Counted from the first letter of the stretch, positions 35,624 through 45,656 are shown. The stretch: 60,557 nt of DNA from an uncultured Christensenellaceae bacterium (GCA_910588015.1 CAJUOK010000009.1:1-60557), one strand, 5' to 3'. Made by a program: numbers and translations. Notes: generated by a model from the letters alone, not told the origin.

Positions 35624-36439
35624 ATGAGAGGCAAGTACAAAAATAAAAAACATATAATAGACAATGGAAATGACGAGATAAATACTCAAGTAACATATAT
35701 AGAAGTACCTGTCGAAGTATATGAAAAAGATATTAGACTGCGCGATTCGATTCGCGGAGCGATTGCGCCTATTGTAATTTTTGTTTTAATATTATTCGTT
35801 GGCGTTTTTCTTATAATTTACGGAGCAAAGCCAAGTTTATTTAGAGACAAGAGTTTTGTTCCCACGCAAGCAACAATAGTAAAGTATGAATGGAGATATC
35901 ATTCTTCGCATTATAGCGGTAGTAGTTTTCATTTTTCGCATTGGTCGCCATATCCTGTTTTCAACTACGTCTATGACGGCATAGAATATACGATTGAGAG
36001 TCGAGTTGCCGTCAAGCCGACGCCTTATGAAGTTGGAGAAGAGATTACGATATACGTCAATCCAAGCGACCCAAATGACGTCGTATCTCCTATAGCAGAC
36101 CAAATGTTTATCTATATAGGCATAGGAATAATCGTAGCGTCGATTTTAGCGTTGTGTATATTGGCTTTGCGCCCTATATTAAAAGCCAAGTATCCTTCGT
36201 CGCATTGGCATAAATTCCTTACATTATATATTCCGTCAATGATATTTCTTTGGGGCATTGTAATTCTATATTGCGTTTTATCAGACGGAGTTTCTAAAGG
36301 TGGTATTGGAGCGATAATCTTGCTATTATTCTTAATTGCTATTGCAGGTTTTATTTCTATGTTAATGGTAAAAGATATGATAAGCACTGTGCAAGACTAT
36401 TTAAAACAAAAGGCAAGCAGTCGCAAAAAAAAAGAGTAA
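35624..36439 (+). CDS. DUF3592-like membrane protein B
   Basis: This 271-residue paralogue of the preceding DUF3592-like protein has the same four-helix plan and the matching motif PYEVGEEITIYVNPSDPND. Its external domain has an insertion rich in His, Ser and Tyr (RYHSSHYSGSSFHFSHW, about residues 87-103), absent from the paralogue, that could bind metal or face the outside. The C-terminus ends in a basic tail (KASSRKKKE). The function is unknown. It is separated from paralogue A by 138 bp that hold a possible own promoter. Confidence 0.8.
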   Translation: MRGKYKNKKHIIDNGNDEINTQVTYIEVPVEVYEKDIRLRDSIRGAIAPIVIFVLILFVGVFLIIYGAKPSLFRDKSFVPTQATIVKYEWRYHSSHYSGSSFHFSHWSPYPVFNYVYDGIEYTIESRVAVKPTPYEVGEEITIYVNPSDPNDVVSPIADQMFIYIGIGIIVASILALCILALRPILKAKYPSSHWHKFLTLYIPSMIFLWGIVILYCVLSDGVSKGGIGAIILLLFLIAIAGFISMLMVKDMISTVQDYLKQKASSRKKKE

Positions 36440-36442
36440 ATA

Positions 36443-36474
36443 GAAAAGAGGAAATAATTTGATTCCCTCTTTTC
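36443..36474. terminator. shared terminator between convergent genes
   Basis: GAAAAGAGG and CCTCTTTTC form a perfect 9-bp stem. On the minus strand it is followed by a T-rich stretch (complement of the A-run at 36426-36433), so it best serves ispDF; it may also stop rightward reading. Confidence 0.55.
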
Positions 36475-36485
36475 GATTCAAAAAA

Positions 36486-37607
36486 TCATAATTGATAAAG
36501 TGTCGCTATACTGCTGACGCTTATACCTTCTTCGCGGCCGGCAATACCGAGTTTTTCGGTTGTGGTTGCCGATATGCTTACGCGGTTTTCTTCGATGCTC
36601 ATTATATTTGCAAGATTGTATTGTATTGTAGGTATATGCGGAGAGAGTTTTGGCTTTTGAGCCATAATCACCGCGCTTACTGAATGTATGGCAAGTCCTT
36701 TTGCTTTAATAAGTTTGAGCACTTCTTCAAGTAGTTTGACGCTACTTATATCTTTGTACTTTTCGTCGGTGTCGGGGAATAGCACGCCTATATCCCTCTC
36801 GTGCATTGCGCAGAGCAATGAGTCCATAATCGCGTGTATCAACACGTCGCCGTCGCTGTGCGCCACAAGACCTTTGTCGTGCGGAATCTGCACGCCGCCG
36901 AGTATAAGTTTTCTGCCAAAGTCCAATCTGTGGGTATCCCAACCGTTGCCAATCAAGAGTCCGCCGTTGATTTTTTCGCAATCCGACGGGGTAGTTATTT
37001 TTATGTTGTCTTCGCTGCCGTAGGTCAAATGAATAGGCTTATTTATATACTCTTCATACAGCGTTGCGTCGTCGGAAAAGCTTTTTCCGTCTGCCAAAGC
37101 GTAAGCTTCTATTATTTCTTTTGTTTTGAATATTTGCGGAGTTTGTATTCTTATTACGCTGTTGCGTTCAATGGGACGGGAGCTGTTTCCGTCCTTTACG
37201 CGAAGCGAATCCACGCTGTCGACGTATAACACGCTGTTGCCGTATTTCTCCGCGTCAAGCATTGCGTTGGCTAAACTGTGCTTGGGTAAAAAACATCTTG
37301 CGCCGTCGTGGATAATAACAAAGTCGCAATCTTTTTCGATGAATTTCAGAGCGTTGGATATCGATTGAGTGCGCGTTTCGCCGCCTTCGCATAGAACTAT
37401 ATTATCGCGACCTTCAACGATTTTTTTCACTGCGTCAATATCGTTTTTATTATAAGAAATTATAATTTGAGATATATCGTCGAGATTGAATAGGTTGACG
37501 GTTTTTTCAAGCAGAGGAACTCCGTTTACGTTTAGCAACAGTTTATTATATCCGAGATTACATCTTGTTCCGCTGCCACCGCAGGCGAGAATTACGTTAA
37601 ATTTCAT
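36486..37607 (-). CDS. ispDF: bifunctional IspD/IspF isoprenoid enzyme
   Basis: This is a fusion of two MEP-pathway enzymes. Residues 1-215 are IspD (2-C-methylerythritol 4-phosphate cytidylyltransferase): VILACGGSGTRCN, then VIIHDGARCF and TPQIF. Residues 217-373 are IspF (2,4-cyclodiphosphate synthase): NGWDTHRLDF with the zinc Asp and His, HSDGDVLIHAIMDSLL with the third ligand, and SATTTEKLGI near the end. The IspD loop normally GxGxRM reads GSGTRCN, a mild change. Such fusions are known in some Proteobacteria and Clostridia. It overlaps rqcP by 11 bases and is translated after it. Confidence 0.93.
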   Translation of the reverse strand: MKFNVILACGGSGTRCNLGYNKLLLNVNGVPLLEKTVNLFNLDDISQIIISYNKNDIDAVKKIVEGRDNIVLCEGGETRTQSISNALKFIEKDCDFVIIHDGARCFLPKHSLANAMLDAEKYGNSVLYVDSVDSLRVKDGNSSRPIERNSVIRIQTPQIFKTKEIIEAYALADGKSFSDDATLYEEYINKPIHLTYGSEDNIKITTPSDCEKINGGLLIGNGWDTHRLDFGRKLILGGVQIPHDKGLVAHSDGDVLIHAIMDSLLCAMHERDIGVLFPDTDEKYKDISSVKLLEEVLKLIKAKGLAIHSVSAVIMAQKPKLSPHIPTIQYNLANIMSIEENRVSISATTTEKLGIAGREEGISVSSIATLYQL

Positions 37608-37848
37608 CCGTTATGACCTCATACATATCAGAACATTCTTGTTTTTTTGCATTTTCGTTTATCTCTAAAATTTTAAAACGGAATTCTTTATCTCCGAAAA
37701 AAAGCGTTACGACGTCGCCAACTTTGACTTGCGTTCCTGCTTTTACGGTTCTGCCGTTTATTTGAGCTCTACCGCTGTCGCAAGCGTCGTTTGCGACCGT
37801 GCGACGTTTGATTATGCGCGATACTTTCAAGAATTTATCGAGTCTCAT
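37597..37848 (-). CDS. rqcP: RqcP-type S4 RNA-binding protein
   Basis: This is an 83-residue single S4 domain: MRLDKFLKVSRIIKRRTVAN, then GRAQINGRTVKAGTQVKVGD, closely like B. subtilis YabO/RqcP. That protein works with RqcH to add C-terminal alanine tails to nascent chains on stalled 50S subunits. The end, MYEVITDEI, also matches the family. AGGAGA precedes the ATG, and a strong promoter lies at 37912-37940. RqcH is not in the window. Confidence 0.88.
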   Translation of the reverse strand: MRLDKFLKVSRIIKRRTVANDACDSGRAQINGRTVKAGTQVKVGDVVTLFFGDKEFRFKILEINENAKKQECSDMYEVITDEI

Positions 37849-37911
37849 ACTGTCTCCTGCGTTTGACCTAATTTATTGATTAATAAATATATATTATTAT
37901 TTATATATAAT

Positions 37912-37940
37912 ATTATAGCAAAATAGCTGTGTAATATCAA
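37912..37940 (-). promoter_or_regulatory. promoter of rqcP-ispDF
   Basis: Read leftward, TTGATA (37940-37935) and TATAAT (37917-37912) are 17 bp apart with TGC before the -10 (extended -10). The DNA from 37860 to 38140 is very AT-rich and otherwise without features. Confidence 0.75.
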
Positions 37941-38140
37941 TTGTATTGGCAAAATATATTTTTATAAAAATGCAGATATATTATAAAAAGTTCCATATAT
38001 ATTATAAAAAATTTATGGCGAGACCAAGATTTTAACAGTCGTCGATAAGTCAGTTTGAGAGAAATAAAATTTTGAAGAAAATATTTTTGCAAATAAATAT
38101 ATATTTATATTAAATTTTATAAAAAAATAAATAAATTTCG

Positions 38141-38169
38141 TTGACAATGCTTGTCTCTTTTGTTACAAT
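38141..38169 (+). promoter_or_regulatory. promoter of rpoBC
   Basis: A consensus TTGACA (38141-38146) and TACAAT (38164-38169) are 17 bp apart. Transcription would start near 38176, giving a leader of about 135 nt. Confidence 0.8.
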
Positions 38170-38213
38170 CTATAATTGTATGATTATGTATGATGCCAAA
38201 TTAGCCTAAAAAA

Positions 38214-38279
38214 TGTAAATTTTACTGCTTGAGAAGCGGTTGATTTAAAGTTTTTTAGGAAGCGGCGTCGCAATTTACA
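38214..38279 (+). promoter_or_regulatory. structured 5' leader of rpoBC
   Basis: TGTAAATT (38214-38221) and AATTTACA (38272-38279) close a 66-nt domain. Inside, CTGCTT (38225-38230) can pair with either of two AAGCGG copies (38234-38239 or 38260-38265), so two folds exclude each other. The AAGGAGGG site for rpoB follows just downstream. No known leader class was recognised. Confidence 0.5.
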
Positions 38280-38310
38280 GATTATCGAAAATTTTTAAGG
38301 AGGGTGCAAT

Positions 38311-41300
38311 ATGCCTCAAAGAACTCATACAGTCAAGTACGGCAATACGGAACGCGAATGTTTCTCCAAAATTCACGAACCGCTTGAAATACCGTATTTG
38401 ATAGAACTTCAGAAAGAATCTTACAAGCAGTTTATCACGACGGGTATTCAAGAAGTCCTTGACGACTTTTCTCCCGTATGCGACAGAGGCGGAAGATTCG
38501 AATTGCACTATTTGGGATTCAGACTTGACGAAGAGACCAAGTATTCCATCAAAGAGTGCAAAGACCGCGATACTACATACGCAAAAGCGTTGCGTGTCAA
38601 GGTAAGACTTGTTCGCAAGCAGACGGGCGAAATTACGGAAGAGGAGGTATTTATGGGCGATTTGCCTATTATTACCGACAACGGCTCTTTCATCATCAAC
38701 GGCGCGGAGCGCGTTATCGTCAGCCAGCTTGTCAGAAGCCCCGGCGTATACAGCGTGGGTTCTGTGGACAAGTCGGGTATCGAAAGATACGAGACCACCG
38801 TTATGCCAAACAGAGGAGCTTGGCTTGAATTCAAACAAGACCTCAACGGAATACTTTGGGTAAACGTAGACCGTAACCGCAAAGTTCCCGCAACCGTATT
38901 GTTGCGTTCGCTCGGAGTTGGCAGCGATGAAGAAATATACAGAGTATTCGGCGAAGAAGAAATACTTCGCAAGACTATAGAAAAGGACGCTACGAAGTCG
39001 GTTGAAGACGCAAGAATCGAGCTTTACAAGCGTTTGCGTCCGGGTGAAATTCCTTCGCAGGAAGGCATTTCGCAACTTATCGATTCCACTTTCTACGACG
39101 ACAAGAAGTACAACTTTATGCGCGTAGGCAGATATAAAGTCAACAAAAAACTCTCTATTGCTACCAGAATGCAAGGTTATACGCTTGCAAGAGACGTCGT
39201 CAACGAAGAGACGGGTGAGATTTTGGCGGAGAAAGGACAGGTTGTCGACGCGGAGATTGCAAAGCAAATTCAGAATTCCGGCGTCAACGTCGTATATTTG
39301 GAGAGAAAGTATAAAAACGAAAACGAACCTTCCGAATTCAAACTTATCGGCAACAACACCGTTGATTTGGATGCTTTCGTCGATTGCAATCCAAAAGAAT
39401 TGGGAATTTTGGAAAAGGTATATTATCCCGCTTTGCGCGCTTTGATGTCAGAGTATTCCGACGTAGAAGAACTCAAAGCCGCAATCAAATTGCCGGAAAA
39501 CAGAGATAAATTGGTTGTCAAGCACGTTACGCTCGACGACGTTATAGCGGCGGTATCCTACAATTTGGGACTTTCCGCAGGTTTCGGCGAAAAAGACAAT
39601 ATCGACCACCTTGCCAACAGAAGAATACGTTCGGTAGGAGAGTTGTTGCAAAATCAGTTCAGAGTAGGTCTTACGAGACTCGACAGAGGCATCAAGGAGA
39701 AGATGCTTGTAACGCAGGACGACGGCGAATTCAAAGCGCAGACATTTATCAACATCAAGCCTGTGACGGCGGTAATAAAAGAGTTCTTCTGTTCGTCGCA
39801 GCTTTCGCAGTTTATGGACCACCACAATCCGATTGCCGAGCTTACTCACAAACGTAAGCTGTCCGCATTGGGACCGGGCGGTCTCAACAGAGAAAGAGCG
39901 TCTTTCGAAGTCCGCGATATTCACCACACTCATTACGGACGTATGTGTCCGATAGAGACGCCTGAAGGTCAGAATATCGGTCTTATTTCTTCTCTTGCTA
40001 CTTATGCGAGAGTAAACGAATACGGATTTATCGAGGCTCCTTACCGCAAGGTAGTCAAAAAACTGGATGCCGACGGCAATAAATTCAGCTACGTCACCGA
40101 CGAAGTCGAATACCTCCAAGCTGACGAAGAAGATAAGTACGTCGTAGCGCAAGCTAACGCGCAACTCAACGAAGACGGCTCCTTTGCCACTGCGCGCGTT
40201 ACTTGCAGACACAGGGCTGATATCAGAGAGTTTAACCAAAGCGAAGTCGATTATATGGACGTTTCGCCAAAACAGCTCGTATCCGTAGCAGCCGCGCTTA
40301 TTCCGTTCTTGGAGAACGATGATACAGCCCGCGCGTTGATGGGCTCGAATATGCAACGTCAGGCAGTTCCGCTTTTGAGACCCGAAGCTCCGTTTATCGG
40401 CACGGGTATAGAGCATAAGATAGCTTACGACTCTGGCGTAATGGTTATTGCCAGAAACGACGGTATGGTCGAGACGGTTACGTCAAGCAAAATTGGAGTC
40501 AGATGCGACGACGGTTCGCTCGACACCTACACTTTGCAAAAGTTCGAAAGGTCCAATGCAGGCACCTGTATTGTACAGAAGCCCATTGTCAACAAAGGAC
40601 AGAGAGTAAGCAGAGGTATGGTTCTTGCAGACGGTCCTTCTACTTGCAACGGAGAGTTGTCGCTCGGAAGAAATATTCTTATAGGCTATATGTCTTGGGA
40701 AGGTTACAACTACGAGGACGCTATACTCATCAACGAAGACCTAGTAAAAGACGACGTATTCACATCTATACACATCGAAGAATACGAGATAGAGAGCAGA
40801 GATACCAAGCTCGGCGAAGAGCAAATCACGAGAGATATACCCAACCTCGGCGACGACGCGTTGAAATATCTTGACGAAGACGGTATCATTATCCCCGGCG
40901 CGGAAGTTCACAGCGGCGATATACTCGTCGGCAGAGTGACTCCGAAAGGCGAAACGGAACTTACTCCCGAAGAGAGACTTTTGAGAGCTATTTTCGGCGA
41001 GAAGTCAAGAGAAGTGAGAGACACGTCTTTGAGATTGCCTCACGGTCAGTCGGGTATAGTCGTTGACGTAAAGGTATTTACCAAAGAAAACAGCAAAGAG
41101 CTTTCGCCCGGCGTAAGCAAACTTGTAAGAGTATATATTGCGCAGAAGCGTAAAATTGGCGTGGGCGACAAAATGTCTGGACGTCACGGAAATAAGGGCG
41201 TTGTATCCAGAGTTCTTCCTAGAGAAGATATGCCGTTTATGCCGGACGGAACTCCGCTTCAAATCGTGCTTAACCCGTTGGGCGTGCCTTCCCGTATGAA

Positions 41301-42054
41301 TATCGGTCAGGTTCTCGAAGTCCACTTGGGATTGGTTGCAAAGGCTTGCGGCTGGCATATTTCCACTCCGGTATTCGACGGAGCTACGGAAGCCGACATC
41401 AAGCAATTGCTTGTCGAAAACGGTTTGCCGGAAAACGGTAAGATAGAGCTTTACGACGGCAGAACTGGCGAAAAGTTCGAAAACCCCGTTACGGTCGGAT
41501 ATATGTATATGCTCAAACTTTGTCACTTGGTTGACGAGAAGATTCACGCAAGGTCGACAGGTCCTTACAGCTTGGTTACTCAACAGCCTCTCGGCGGTAA
41601 GGCGCAGTTCGGCGGACAGAGATTCGGAGAAATGGAAGTTTGGGCGCTCGAAGCATACGGCGCGGCAAATATACTTCAAGAAATTCTTACCGTTAAGTCG
41701 GACGACGTTGTGGGAAGAGTCAAGACGTATGAATCTATTGTCAAGGGCGCGCCTATAACAGAACCGGGCACACCAGAATCTTTCAAAGTTTTGATAAAGG
41801 AATTCCAAGCTTTGGGACTTGACGTTAAAGTTCTCAACGAAAACAAGGAAGAAATCGGATTGCGCGAGAGCGTCGAAGAAGAAAGCGAATATTACGAAGA
41901 ACACGACACTGCCGCTCCCGATAAAGAAGTCGACATTTTCGACCTCGGCGGTCAAGACGATATCTTTAGCTTCGGCGAAGAGAATCCGTTCGGCGACGAC
42001 GGCGACAAAGAAGACGATATCTTCGGCAATATGTTCGAAGACGACGAAAATTAA
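38311..42054 (+). CDS. rpoB: DNA-directed RNA polymerase beta subunit
   Basis: The protein has 1247 residues, of normal Gram-positive length. The rifampicin region holds SSQLSQFMDHHNPIAELTHK and RKLSALGPGGLNRERASFEV, the C-terminal part shows GRHGNKGVVSR and SLVTQQPLGGKAQFGGQRFG, and the tail is acidic (SFGEENPFGDDGDKEDDIF). At the site of common Rif resistance changes the residues are the wild-type D, H and S. The gene starts after AAGGAGGG. It lies at the head of its own rpoB-rpoC transcript, whereas in most Clostridia rplJ and rplL precede it on the same mRNA. Confidence 0.98.
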   Translation: MPQRTHTVKYGNTERECFSKIHEPLEIPYLIELQKESYKQFITTGIQEVLDDFSPVCDRGGRFELHYLGFRLDEETKYSIKECKDRDTTYAKALRVKVRLVRKQTGEITEEEVFMGDLPIITDNGSFIINGAERVIVSQLVRSPGVYSVGSVDKSGIERYETTVMPNRGAWLEFKQDLNGILWVNVDRNRKVPATVLLRSLGVGSDEEIYRVFGEEEILRKTIEKDATKSVEDARIELYKRLRPGEIPSQEGISQLIDSTFYDDKKYNFMRVGRYKVNKKLSIATRMQGYTLARDVVNEETGEILAEKGQVVDAEIAKQIQNSGVNVVYLERKYKNENEPSEFKLIGNNTVDLDAFVDCNPKELGILEKVYYPALRALMSEYSDVEELKAAIKLPENRDKLVVKHVTLDDVIAAVSYNLGLSAGFGEKDNIDHLANRRIRSVGELLQNQFRVGLTRLDRGIKEKMLVTQDDGEFKAQTFINIKPVTAVIKEFFCSSQLSQFMDHHNPIAELTHKRKLSALGPGGLNRERASFEVRDIHHTHYGRMCPIETPEGQNIGLISSLATYARVNEYGFIEAPYRKVVKKLDADGNKFSYVTDEVEYLQADEEDKYVVAQANAQLNEDGSFATARVTCRHRADIREFNQSEVDYMDVSPKQLVSVAAALIPFLENDDTARALMGSNMQRQAVPLLRPEAPFIGTGIEHKIAYDSGVMVIARNDGMVETVTSSKIGVRCDDGSLDTYTLQKFERSNAGTCIVQKPIVNKGQRVSRGMVLADGPSTCNGELSLGRNILIGYMSWEGYNYEDAILINEDLVKDDVFTSIHIEEYEIESRDTKLGEEQITRDIPNLGDDALKYLDEDGIIIPGAEVHSGDILVGRVTPKGETELTPEERLLRAIFGEKSREVRDTSLRLPHGQSGIVVDVKVFTKENSKELSPGVSKLVRVYIAQKRKIGVGDKMSGRHGNKGVVSRVLPREDMPFMPDGTPLQIVLNPLGVPSRMNIGQVLEVHLGLVAKACGWHISTPVFDGATEADIKQLLVENGLPENGKIELYDGRTGEKFENPVTVGYMYMLKLCHLVDEKIHARSTGPYSLVTQQPLGGKAQFGGQRFGEMEVWALEAYGAANILQEILTVKSDDVVGRVKTYESIVKGAPITEPGTPESFKVLIKEFQALGLDVKVLNENKEEIGLRESVEEESEYYEEHDTAAPDKEVDIFDLGGQDDIFSFGEENPFGDDGDKEDDIFGNMFEDDEN

Positions 42055-42065
42055 GGAGGCGTGAA

Positions 42066-45000
42066 ATGTCAGAAGTAAATAATTTTGATTCCATAAAGAT
42101 AGGCGTAGCCTCTCCCGAAAAAATAAGGTCCTGGTCGCACGGCGAGGTGCTAAAGCCGGAGACTATAAATTACAGAACGCAAAAACCTGAAAAAGACGGT
42201 TTGTTCTGCGAAAAAATCTTCGGACCTACCAAAGATTGGGAGTGTCACTGCGGAAAATATAAACGTATCAGATATAAAGGCGTTATCTGCGACAAGTGCG
42301 GCGTGGAAGTTACCAAAGCAAAGGTAAGAAGAGAGAGAATGGGACACATAGAGCTTGCGGCTCCCGTATCTCATATTTGGTATTACAAAGGCGTGCCTTC
42401 CAGAATAAGCGTTGCGCTCGATATGTCTCCCAAGGACGTGGACCTTGTGCTTTATTTCAATAAGTACATAGTGCTCGACCCGGGTATGACTGACGTCAAT
42501 TATAAAGACGTTATCGAAGACAAAGAATTGGCTGATATCAAAGAAAGATATAAAGAAAGCGGACTTGGTTCGTTCAAGGTAGGTATGGGCGCGGAAGCTA
42601 TCAAAGAATTGCTTTCCAATATAGACCTCGAAAAAGAAGCCGCAGAACTCAAAGCTGTTATTGCAGACAACAGCGACAAAGCAAACAGCGCAAAGAGAAC
42701 CAAAGCTGTCAAGCGTCTTGACGTTATCGAGGCTTTCAGAGTGAGCGGCAACAGACCCGAATGGATGATTTTGGACGTTCTTCCCGTACTTCCGCCGGAA
42801 CTTCGTCCTATGGTTCCGCTCGACGGCGGCAGATATGCTGCGTCCGACCTCAACGACCTTTACCGTAGAGTTATCAACCGCAACAACAGACTTAAAAAAC
42901 TCATTGAATTCGGCGCTCCCGATATCATTGTGAGAAACGAAAAGAGAATGTTGCAAGAAGCTGTGGACGCTCTTATAGACAACGGTCGCAGAGGAAAAGC
43001 CGTAACAGGTCCCGGCAACAGAGAGCTCAAATCTTTGACTGCGCTTCTTAAGGGTAAACAAGGACGTTTCCGTCAAAACCTTTTGGGAAAACGTGTCGAC
43101 TATTCGGGACGTTCGGTTATCGTCGTAGGTCCGGAACTCAAGATGTATCAGTGCGGTATTCCTAAGGAAATGGCGATAGAATTGTTCAAGCCGTTCGTAA
43201 TGAAAAAACTCGTTGACAGAGGAACGTGTTTGAATATCAAAAATGCAAAGAGAGTCATCGAAAGAGCTCAAGACGACGTAGTATGGGATATACTCGAAGA
43301 GGTCATTAAGGACCATCCCGTACTTCTCAACCGCGCTCCGTCGTTGCATAGACTTTCCATACAGGCATTCGAACCGGTCTTGGTTGAAGGCAGAGCAATC
43401 AAATTGCACCCGCTCGTTTGTAGCGCGTTCAACGCCGACTTCGACGGCGACCAAATGGCAGTTCACGTTCCGCTTTCGATAGAGGCGAGAACGGAGGCTA
43501 GATTCCTTATGCTCTCTACCAATAATATTCTTAAGTTGAGCGACGGCAAACCTGTCGTATCGCCTACGCAGGATATGGTCATCGGTTCGTATTATATGAC
43601 GATGGTTCGCGAAGACGGTCTGTCCGACAGTCAACGCAGATACTTCAGAAATCCCGAAGAAGCTACTATGGCATATCAAGCGGGACAGATAACTCTTCAG
43701 ACCAAGATAAATGTCAGAGTTTCCAAGAATATTGACGGCGTAGAGTATTCCAAGATACTCAAAAATACTACGATAGGCAGAATTATATTCAATACTGCTA
43801 TTCCGCAGGATTTGCACTTTGTTCCGAGAGATACTCCCGAACAGATGCTCGACCTCGAAATCAACTCGACCGTCGATAAGAAAGTGCTTTCCAAGATAGT
43901 TGACGCTTGCTTTAAATATAAGGGCGCTACGCAGACATCCATAATATTGGATAAGATTAAAGCGCAAGGATACAAGTATTCCACAATCGGCGCTATCACC
44001 GCCAGCGTTTTCGATATGCACGTGCCTCCGATGAAGAAAGCAATCGTAAAGAAAGCGGAAACAGACGTAGTTACTATCGAAAAGCAGTTCAAAAAAGGTC
44101 TTCTTACCGAAGAAGACAGATATAAGCAGACGATTGCCATATGGCAAAAAGCAATTGCCGACATCAACGTCGAACTCAAAAAAGGACTCGACGATTTCAA
44201 TCCGATTTGGATGATGGCAAATTCCGGAGCCCGCGGTTCAATGACGCAGATATCGCAGCTTTGCGGTATGAAAGGTCTTGTTGCAGACCCTTCGGGTAGA
44301 ACAATCGAATTGCCTATCAAGGCTTCGCTCCGCGAAGGTCTTTCGGTACTCGAGTACTTTATTTCGTCGCACGGCGGACGTAAAGGTATGGCGGATACGG
44401 CATTGAAGACGGCTGACTCGGGATACTTGACCCGTCGTCTCGTAGACGTATGTCAAGACGTAATCGTCAACGAAGTAGACTGCGGCGACACCAAGGGTAT
44501 GGATATCGTGCTCGAAGGCGACAATGTCAAAGAATTTATCGACAGAATCGACGGTAGATACGTAATGACGGATATCCTCGGAGACAGCGGTGAAGTAATA
44601 GTAGAAAAAGACGCTATGATTTCTCCCGAACAGGCAAAGGCTATTGCCGACGCGGGTATCAGAAAAGTTAAGATAAGAAGTATTCTTAACTGTAAATCGG
44701 CTCACGGCGTATGCGCTAAATGTTACGGAAAGAATATGGCTTCGGGCAACTCCGTAAAACTCGGCGAAGCAGTCGGTATTATCGCGGCGCAGTCCATAGG
44801 CGAACCGGGTACGCAGTTGACGATGAGAACCTTCCACACGGGCGGCGTAGCATTGTCGGGCGATATCACCAACGGTCTGCCCAGAGTCGAAGAATTGTTT
44901 GAGGCAAGACGTCCGAAGGGACAGGCGCTTGTCGCAGATATAGCCGGCGAAGTGTCTATCGACAGCGAAAAGCACGTTTTGACAATCAATCCGACCAAGG

Positions 45001-45656
45001 CTGACAGTAGCAAAGTTGATTACAAGTTGGTATTCGGTCAAAAGCTTAAGGTCGAAAACGGTCAGAAAGTCGCAGCGGGCGAAGTGCTTACGCAAGGTAG
45101 CATATATCCGCAAGATTTGCTCCGTACCAAAGGCGCAAAGGACGTTCAGGAATACATCATCAAGGAAGTCAAAATACCTTATGCGAGCGCTGGCGTAGAC
45201 ATCAACGAGAAGCATATCGAAATCGTCGTAAGACAAATGCTCCGCAAGGTAAAGATAGAAAACCAAGGAGACACTTCGATGATGCCGGGCGAATACGTGG
45301 ATATATTTGCGTACGAAGCGGAGAACGAAAGGACTATAGAAAACGGCGGAAGACCGGCTATTGCAAAGAGAACTTTGCTCGGTATCACCAAAGCCGCTTT
45401 GGCAACAGAATCCTTCCTCTCGGCTGCATCTTTCCAAGAGACGGCAAAAGTCTTGACGGAAGCGGCTATCAAGAACAAAGTCGACCACCTTGTCGGACTC
45501 AAAGAAAACGTTATACTCGGTAAACTTATACCTGCAGGTACAGGTATGAAGAGATATCGCAATATCGTAGCTCTTCCCGTCAACGGAAATGAGAGTCATA
45601 TAGAAGAAGAGAACATAGACGACAAGTTTGCGTTCGAAGACGATATCGAAGATTAA
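42066..45656 (+). CDS. rpoC: DNA-directed RNA polymerase beta' subunit
   Basis: The protein has 1196 residues. The N-terminal zinc ribbon (CHCGKYKRIRYKGVICDKC) and the catalytic magnesium motif NADFDGD at 456-462 are intact, as are the bridge-helix and trigger-loop segments (SHGGRKGMADTALKTADSG; TMRTFHTGGVA). The second zinc site appears as CGDTKG with later Cys residues in CKSAHGVCAKCYG. AAGGAGG precedes the ATG 11 bp after rpoB. A hairpin with no T-run lies 6 bases after the stop. Confidence 0.98.
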   Translation: MSEVNNFDSIKIGVASPEKIRSWSHGEVLKPETINYRTQKPEKDGLFCEKIFGPTKDWECHCGKYKRIRYKGVICDKCGVEVTKAKVRRERMGHIELAAPVSHIWYYKGVPSRISVALDMSPKDVDLVLYFNKYIVLDPGMTDVNYKDVIEDKELADIKERYKESGLGSFKVGMGAEAIKELLSNIDLEKEAAELKAVIADNSDKANSAKRTKAVKRLDVIEAFRVSGNRPEWMILDVLPVLPPELRPMVPLDGGRYAASDLNDLYRRVINRNNRLKKLIEFGAPDIIVRNEKRMLQEAVDALIDNGRRGKAVTGPGNRELKSLTALLKGKQGRFRQNLLGKRVDYSGRSVIVVGPELKMYQCGIPKEMAIELFKPFVMKKLVDRGTCLNIKNAKRVIERAQDDVVWDILEEVIKDHPVLLNRAPSLHRLSIQAFEPVLVEGRAIKLHPLVCSAFNADFDGDQMAVHVPLSIEARTEARFLMLSTNNILKLSDGKPVVSPTQDMVIGSYYMTMVREDGLSDSQRRYFRNPEEATMAYQAGQITLQTKINVRVSKNIDGVEYSKILKNTTIGRIIFNTAIPQDLHFVPRDTPEQMLDLEINSTVDKKVLSKIVDACFKYKGATQTSIILDKIKAQGYKYSTIGAITASVFDMHVPPMKKAIVKKAETDVVTIEKQFKKGLLTEEDRYKQTIAIWQKAIADINVELKKGLDDFNPIWMMANSGARGSMTQISQLCGMKGLVADPSGRTIELPIKASLREGLSVLEYFISSHGGRKGMADTALKTADSGYLTRRLVDVCQDVIVNEVDCGDTKGMDIVLEGDNVKEFIDRIDGRYVMTDILGDSGEVIVEKDAMISPEQAKAIADAGIRKVKIRSILNCKSAHGVCAKCYGKNMASGNSVKLGEAVGIIAAQSIGEPGTQLTMRTFHTGGVALSGDITNGLPRVEELFEARRPKGQALVADIAGEVSIDSEKHVLTINPTKADSSKVDYKLVFGQKLKVENGQKVAAGEVLTQGSIYPQDLLRTKGAKDVQEYIIKEVKIPYASAGVDINEKHIEIVVRQMLRKVKIENQGDTSMMPGEYVDIFAYEAENERTIENGGRPAIAKRTLLGITKAALATESFLSAASFQETAKVLTEAAIKNKVDHLVGLKENVILGKLIPAGTGMKRYRNIVALPVNGNESHIEEENIDDKFAFEDDIED

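Noticed and set aside
38275..39267. Minus-strand open frame of 330 codons opposite rpoB
   Set aside because: Antisense shadow of rpoB without start signals or family features.
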